From: Bacteroidales bacterium UBA4331
GTDB lineage: Bacteria > Bacteroidota > Bacteroidia > Bacteroidales > Paludibacteraceae
Length of the DNA stretch: 64,000 nt
Assembly (NCBI GenBank): GCA_002394395.1
Contig: DGTR01000023.1
Span: 1 to 64,000, forward strand
Direction of reading: 5' to 3'
Shown here piece after piece: positions 59,118-64,000 of this stretch (position 1 is the stretch's first letter; each line of letters opens with the position of its first letter). Made by a program: the position numbers and the translations under genes. The notes under the pieces are model-generated. The model did not search any database, was not told where the DNA came from, and saw nothing but the letters and a program-made list of their open reading frames with translations.

Positions 59118-59193
59118 TGCGTTTTTTCCGGTTTAGGAATAATCGTGCCTTTAGGCTAAGAACCGGAGCAAGTTATTCCATGCGGATAGAAAG

Positions 59194-59724
59194 ATGAAAA
59201 TAATAGGCTTCATATATCACGAATCAGGGGTGCAAATGGTGCTCAAAGGCGACAGTTGCCTCTTGAACGGTCGCAAGCCGATGTTCATACCCGATGGGAC
59301 GAGCGAGTTAGGCGTGACGGAATGCGTGATTCTCAGAGTGAGCCGCTTGGGAAAAGAGATTGCGCCTAAGTTCGCGAGCCGTTATTACGACGCCGTCGCT
59401 CTCGGAGCTGATTTCATTGCGATGGACTTGGCACGGAAGGCACAATCGGAAGGCAAGCCCTGGACGGAAGCAATCGCGTTTGACTACTCGCTGGCAATAG
59501 GAGAATGGATTAACAATGATGAAATGAGCGCAGCAGAGCTGCTCAATGATGAATTGATTATTTCTCCCGAAGAAGCGATTGCGAAAGCAAGCAAACTGAT
59601 GACCATCCGGCAAGGAGACTTGATTTATATCCAACGGGCTGTTGCTCCAAGGAAAGTAGAGAAAGAAGATATCATCCGCATAGAGATCGACGGAGAAGAG
59701 AAATTGTATTGCAAGATTAAATGA
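59194..59724 (+). CDS. Fumarylacetoacetate hydrolase-fold protein, shortened
   Basis: The 176-residue product resembles the FAH/YcgM fold: VLKGDSCLLNG near the start, TECVILRVSRLGKEI, YYDAVALGADFIAMDLARKAQSEGKPWTEAIAFDYSLAIGEW, and a C-terminal GDLIYI...DIIRIEIDG. The usual acidic metal ligands (E-x-E-L in the EVEL block) are replaced, here TECVIL, so catalysis as a hydrolase is doubtful. It overlaps porU by 4 bp and shares its promoter, a neighbour relationship I also recall from other Bacteroidales. Confidence 0.68.
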   Translation: MKIIGFIYHESGVQMVLKGDSCLLNGRKPMFIPDGTSELGVTECVILRVSRLGKEIAPKFASRYYDAVALGADFIAMDLARKAQSEGKPWTEAIAFDYSLAIGEWINNDEMSAAELLNDELIISPEEAIAKASKLMTIRQGDLIYIQRAVAPRKVEKEDIIRIEIDGEEKLYCKIK

Positions 59725-62700
59725 AGAAAATAGTTTCCATAGTACTACTGTTATCGTTGTGGCTATCAGCCGTAGCGGGTATTCATACGTACCAAAACCA
59801 CTCGGTTCTGGCGAATGGGCAATGGGTAAAGATCCGCGTAAGTGAGAGCGGTGTTTGTAAGATGACGTTCAGCGACCTTCAGGCCGCCGGTATCAGTAAC
59901 CCTGCACAAGTACGTGTGTTCGGTTACGGCGGTGAGATGAAAACACAGGATTTCAGTAAGACCAACATTGACGATCTGCCACAAGTACCGGTGTTTGTGG
60001 GTAACGACTACGTGCTGTTTTACGTCCAGGGACCGATCAGTTGGGCCTACGATTCATCCAAGGGACGCTTCGTCCATTCGCGTAACCCCTACTCCGATTA
60101 CGGATACTATTTCCTCACGGAGAATGTCGGTTCCCCTCTATCGCCTACTGCCGGCGCTGTAATAGAAGGCACACCTACGGACGTAACGAGCTATCCGTTC
60201 TTGCAGGTACATGACAAAGATAGTGTCAACCTCATTGATCGCAGCGGTGTTTCCGGTGGTGGTCGTACGTTCTATGGTGAACAGTTTGGAAACGGTTCCA
60301 GACGAACATTCACTTTTGCGGTTCCGAATGTGCTCACATCAGAGCAAAGCACAATCATAATAGATGTAGCGGCTTACGCAACGGCACCGTCGCATTTTAC
60401 CGCTTCGCTAAATGGTTCCAGCAAGTCAATCACTATTCAGAAATACAAAGATAACTATGACTTCGGGCAAACGGGCACAATCACGATGACCGCTAACCCA
60501 AGTGCAAACAACCAGCAGGTTCAGTTAAGTTTCCAAGGCGGCGTCAGCAGCGCTATCGGATGGCTCAACTACATCGAGTTGATAACCACACGAGCGCTGA
60601 GCATGACCGGCGCATACATGACTGTCCGGACACTCACCAACAAAAACAGTTCCGTACCCGTGCGTTACCATTTGACGAACGCGAGTGCGGGTATACAGAT
60701 TTGGGACATTACCAATAAAGCCTCCATCCAACGAATGCCTGCCACCCTCTCGGGAAGCGAGATGACGTGGGTCGGCACACAGGCGGATGGTATCCATGAG
60801 TACATCGCCGTGAATACTACAGGTAGCGGATTTGTCTCTGCAGAAGTGGTGGGCGCTGTGCCGAATCAAGACCTGCATCGACTCAGCGACATAGATTATG
60901 TCATCATCTGCCCGAACAATTACGTGGTGCAGGCTGAGCGTCTAGCACAAGCGCACCAACAGAAAGATGGTATCACATGGGCTGTTGTGACCGACCAACA
61001 GGTGTATAACGAGTTCTCTTCTGGTACTCCGGACGCTACCGCCTATCGATGGTTGATGAAAATGCTGTACGACCGCGCGAACAATGGTATAGGACAGAAA
61101 CCGCGGTGGCTGCTACTTTTAGGTCACGGTACATTTGACAACAGGAAAATACTTGCCACCTCCGGTTCTGCATTGTTGCTTACTTATCAGGCAGAAAACT
61201 CCACCTACGAAGTAAGCGCATATACGACGGATGATTACTTCGGATTCTTGGATGACAACGAGGGTACACGGGACGCCAGCGGAAGGATGGATATTGGTGT
61301 CGGACGTCTGCCGGTGATTAGCGTAGAAGAAGCGCAAAGCACAATAGATAAGCTTATCGCGTACATCAACAACGAACAGACCGGCAAATGGAAAAACCAA
61401 CTCGCCTATCTGGCGGATGATGGTGAACACGGCACCCATACTGATACAGCAGAGCAAAGCGCAGAACAGACACGCGTAAACAATCCCGATTTCATCGTGC
61501 ATAAGGTTTATCTGGACGCTTACCCGCAAGAGGTGAGCGCCAGCGGAGAGAGTTACCCCTTAGCCCGCAACAGGATTCATAACCTCTTACGAAACGGTTT
61601 GCTTTATTTCAATTACTCGGGTCACGGCGGCTATAACGCAATTACGAACGAATCGCTCCTCAACCAGCGGGATATAGAACAGATGAGCAATAAGAACCAG
61701 GCGTTCTGGTTGTTTGCTACCTGTAAATTTGCCGAGTACGACGGAGCCAGAAGATGCTGCGCTGAGTCGGCCGTACTTAACCCCCGCGGAGCAGCTATCG
61801 CTGTTTTGGCAGCTACACGTACCGTGTATGCGACGGGAAACACCAAACTCAGCAGGGCTGTGACCGCAGAGTTATTCAAACACTCGGACACTTTCCATTA
61901 TAATGCCACATTAGGCGAAGCCGTCGCAGCGGGCAAGAACGCACTGGGATACGACGAGAACAAAATGGCGTACGTCCTCTTTGGCGATCCCGCCATGCGG
62001 CTCAACTACCCGACAAACTACTATGTCGAGACCACGACGGATATAGACACACTTCATGCGCTGAGCGTACAGCAGGTACACGGGCGTATTGTGGATGAGG
62101 GCAACCTGACGGCTACGGATTTCAACGGCAAGGTGGATATTACCATTTACGACAAAATGCAAGTCATCACTACCCGTGACAATGATGCCAAAGAGGATGA
62201 AGAGGCGAAGGAGTTGCAATACAACGATTACCCCGGTACGCTCTTCACCGGCTCGGCTGCCGTCCAAGAGGGCGAGTTCAACTACTCGTTTATGGTGCCA
62301 AAGGACATCCGATACAACTACGGCAACGGACGCATCGTCTATTATGCCGTGAGCGATGATGAACAGAAAGTAGAAGCTGTGGGGCATTACGAGGATTTCG
62401 TCGTTGGCGGAACAGGAGACATACTTAGTGCAGACACAATAGGTCCTGAGATGGAGATCTATCTCAATAACAAAGCCTTCCAAGACGGAGACAAGACCTA
62501 CTCTACTCCGCGATTCTTCGCAGACCTCTACGACCAGAACGGCATCAACACCGCAGGAGCTGGTATCGGGCATGACCTGATGATGATTGTGGATAACGAT
62601 CCGAAGCAGATTTACGTCCTCAACGAGTATTTCACTTCGGCTAACGACAGTTATACAACCGGACAAGTCAGTTACCTCATGGGCGAACTGCCGGATGGTC

Positions 62701-63074
62701 CTCATAGCCTTACTTTCCGCGCATGGGACCTACTGAATAATAGCACGACGAAGAGCTTGAACTTCATTGTGGAGGCAGGACTCGATCCTTCCATTTATTC
62801 GGTCATCAGCTACCCGAACCCCGTGCGGCAGAGCGGCGTACTGAACCTCATGGTCAACTACGACCAGCCGGATGAGTTACTGAGCACAGAGATTTACCTC
62901 TTCAATATTAACGGACAGATGATTTACAGCCATAAACAGGAGAACCCCGATCAGGTAGCGATTAACCTCGCCGATCTCAATCTCCACCCAGGCGTATTCA
63001 TGTACACCGTGAAGATCAAATCCGCGAGCAGCAAATACAGCACGACCTCGGGTAAAATCATTGTAACGAAATAA
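59721..63074 (+). CDS. porU: Type IX secretion system sortase PorU (C25 family)
   Basis: The 1117-residue protein has a signal peptide (MKKIVSIVLLLSLWLSAVAG), an N-terminal beta domain (GQWVKIRVSESGVCKMTFSDLQAAGI), the gingipain-like C25 catalytic domain with YFNYSGHGGYNAI (catalytic His) and WLFATCKFAEYDG (catalytic Cys), GAAIAVLAATRTVY and LFGDPAMRL, then Ig-like parts and a C-terminal CTD (FNINGQMIYSHK...GKIIVTK). PorU cleaves the sorting domain of cargo on the cell surface and attaches A-LPS. The next gene is porV, its shuttle partner. Confidence 0.95.
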   Translation: MKKIVSIVLLLSLWLSAVAGIHTYQNHSVLANGQWVKIRVSESGVCKMTFSDLQAAGISNPAQVRVFGYGGEMKTQDFSKTNIDDLPQVPVFVGNDYVLFYVQGPISWAYDSSKGRFVHSRNPYSDYGYYFLTENVGSPLSPTAGAVIEGTPTDVTSYPFLQVHDKDSVNLIDRSGVSGGGRTFYGEQFGNGSRRTFTFAVPNVLTSEQSTIIIDVAAYATAPSHFTASLNGSSKSITIQKYKDNYDFGQTGTITMTANPSANNQQVQLSFQGGVSSAIGWLNYIELITTRALSMTGAYMTVRTLTNKNSSVPVRYHLTNASAGIQIWDITNKASIQRMPATLSGSEMTWVGTQADGIHEYIAVNTTGSGFVSAEVVGAVPNQDLHRLSDIDYVIICPNNYVVQAERLAQAHQQKDGITWAVVTDQQVYNEFSSGTPDATAYRWLMKMLYDRANNGIGQKPRWLLLLGHGTFDNRKILATSGSALLLTYQAENSTYEVSAYTTDDYFGFLDDNEGTRDASGRMDIGVGRLPVISVEEAQSTIDKLIAYINNEQTGKWKNQLAYLADDGEHGTHTDTAEQSAEQTRVNNPDFIVHKVYLDAYPQEVSASGESYPLARNRIHNLLRNGLLYFNYSGHGGYNAITNESLLNQRDIEQMSNKNQAFWLFATCKFAEYDGARRCCAESAVLNPRGAAIAVLAATRTVYATGNTKLSRAVTAELFKHSDTFHYNATLGEAVAAGKNALGYDENKMAYVLFGDPAMRLNYPTNYYVETTTDIDTLHALSVQQVHGRIVDEGNLTATDFNGKVDITIYDKMQVITTRDNDAKEDEEAKELQYNDYPGTLFTGSAAVQEGEFNYSFMVPKDIRYNYGNGRIVYYAVSDDEQKVEAVGHYEDFVVGGTGDILSADTIGPEMEIYLNNKAFQDGDKTYSTPRFFADLYDQNGINTAGAGIGHDLMMIVDNDPKQIYVLNEYFTSANDSYTTGQVSYLMGELPDGPHSLTFRAWDLLNNSTTKSLNFIVEAGLDPSIYSVISYPNPVRQSGVLNLMVNYDQPDELLSTEIYLFNINGQMIYSHKQENPDQVAINLADLNLHPGVFMYTVKIKSASSKYSTTSGKIIVTK

Positions 63075-63141
63075 AAATAATGTATAACCAATATTAGTCT
63101 GTACAATGCCTATGAAGCATATCGCTTGAAGATTACCAAAC

Positions 63142-63175
63142 ATCGAAATATCGAAGTATCGAAGTATCGAAAAAA
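63142..63175. repeat. ATCGAAGT tandem repeat between porU and porV
   Basis: CATCGAAATATCGAAGTATCGAAGTATCGAAA: four copies of an 8-bp unit, (A/T)ATCGAAG, in the 122-bp gap. Confidence 0.65.
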
Positions 63176-63196
63176 TTTAAAATTTAAATATCACAA

Positions 63197-64000
63197 ATGA
63201 AAAAAATCAGTATTTCTATGGTGGCTCTGCTCTTTGCAGCAACGATGAGCGCGCAGACAGAACCCACTCCTAATCCTGTTATCACGGCTATGCCGTCCTT
63301 GTCCATCGCTCCGGATGCTCGTGCAGCCGGTCTGGGAGACGTCGGTGTAGCTACAGAGGCCGATTTTAACTCGCAGTATTGGAACCCCGCCAAGTACGCT
63401 TACATGTATTCAAAGGGCGGAATTACCGCTAACTACACGCCGTGGTTGCGTAAGTTGGTAGGCGACATCGACCTGGCTTATCTCGCCGGTTTCTATAACT
63501 TCGGTGACCTGGGCGGCGGTATCGGTGCCAGCTTCACGTATTTCTCGATGGGTGACGTAGCGTTGACGACAACGGACGGAACCAAACTGCAAGACGTACG
63601 TCCGAACGAGTGGGCCCTCGACCTCAGTTATTTTCGCAAACTGCACGAGTATGTATCTATGTCGGTAGCCGTTCGTTTCCTGTACTCGGATTTGAACAAC
63701 GGCGTGAATAGTTCGACCTCTACCGCTGGTGAGATGCACCCCGCTTGGTCTATGGCTGCAGACATCGGTCTGTACTACAAACAACCGATTGAGTTGCCGA
63801 TGGGGACCTCCCATTTCTCGCTCGGTTTCACCCTCAAGAACTTAGGTGGTAAGATGACCTACGCAGAGGACGGATCGAGTAACTTTATCCCCACGAGCAT
63901 GAACCTCGGTGTAGGTTATGAGTTGCCGCTGAACAAGTACAACTTCCTGACCTTCAACCTCGAGACGAACAAGATGCTCGTTCCGACCCGCTACTCGAAG
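63197..64000 (+). CDS. porV: Type IX secretion system protein PorV (3' end outside window)
   Basis: 268 codons of the gene are present. The product starts with a signal peptide (MKKISISMVALLFAATMSAQ) and the FadL-like PorV pattern: PSLSIAPDARAAGLGDVGVATEADFNSQYWNPAKYAY, then regular beta-barrel strands (GFYNFGDLGGGIGASFTYFSMG; LDLSYFRKLHEYVSMSVAVRFLYSDLN). PorV binds cargo CTDs at the outer membrane and hands them to PorU. It is encoded directly after porU. Confidence 0.93.
   Translation, partial: MKKISISMVALLFAATMSAQTEPTPNPVITAMPSLSIAPDARAAGLGDVGVATEADFNSQYWNPAKYAYMYSKGGITANYTPWLRKLVGDIDLAYLAGFYNFGDLGGGIGASFTYFSMGDVALTTTDGTKLQDVRPNEWALDLSYFRKLHEYVSMSVAVRFLYSDLNNGVNSSTSTAGEMHPAWSMAADIGLYYKQPIELPMGTSHFSLGFTLKNLGGKMTYAEDGSSNFIPTSMNLGVGYELPLNKYNFLTFNLETNKMLVPTRYSK

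Overview
The window is chromosomal DNA of an uncultured-type Bacteroidales bacterium. The evidence is a dense set of promoters of the form TTG-N20-TAnnTTTG (the Bacteroidetes sigma pattern), type IX secretion (T9SS) genes (plug protein, porU, porV) with secreted cargo proteins, a two-subunit methylmalonyl-CoA mutase, a Bacteroidetes-type LptD, and the small COX24-like basic peptide next to HU. All functional calls are from reading the sequence; no database search was run.

Layout. 1-7.5 kb: 3' end of pgi, a reverse-strand run of an esterase, a PCMD-type protein, a small secreted protein and a GT4 glycosyltransferase, then a divergent AraC regulator, the T9SS plug protein, tRNA-Thr, and a decayed redox locus ending in a shortened flavodoxin. 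7.7-25.9 kb: an accessory island, all on the reverse strand. It is bounded by two direct 185-bp copies of the 3' end of the methylmalonyl-CoA mutase large-subunit gene and, just inside, by inverted copies of a structured ~170-bp repeat. It carries a lysis-like cassette, a TcmP/Gp37-Gp68 (three-Cys-motif) operon with an unrecognised third gene, a DUF4143 ATPase, an MBOAT/SGNH O-acylation pair behind a structured leader, a RAYT-type HUH transposase with REP hairpins beside and inside it, a TPR membrane protein, and a PHP-SMC ATPase resembling TrlF. No integrase is visible.

25.9-30.5 kb: methylmalonyl-CoA mutase large and small subunits separated by a four-helix-bundle gene flanked by short repeats. 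30.5-38.5 kb: two secreted endonuclease I paralogues, dihydrolipoamide dehydrogenase with two repeat-derived in-frame insertions, a C_GCAxxG_C_C protein, PlsC, a HAD phosphatase, tRNA-Pro and a secreted Ig-like protein. 38.5-54 kb: MBL/beta-CASP hydrolase, S9 peptidase, MauE-thioredoxin fusion, small lipoprotein, a candidate structured ncRNA, acyl-ACP thioesterase, a detached ribonucleotide reductase C-terminal domain, RNase G, a COX24-like peptide, HU, MutY, a DUF2520 protein, a PatB-like aminotransferase, a C10 protease and an M20 dipeptidase. 54-64 kb: LptD, SlyD, Der, an FAH-fold protein, porU and the start of porV.

The observations most worth following are the mcm-bounded island, the three-gene TcmP cassette, the pair of structured RNA elements sharing an AGCCCACG/CGTGGGCT closing helix (18.7 and 43.8 kb), and intergenic-type repeats sitting in-frame inside lpdA and the RAYT gene.
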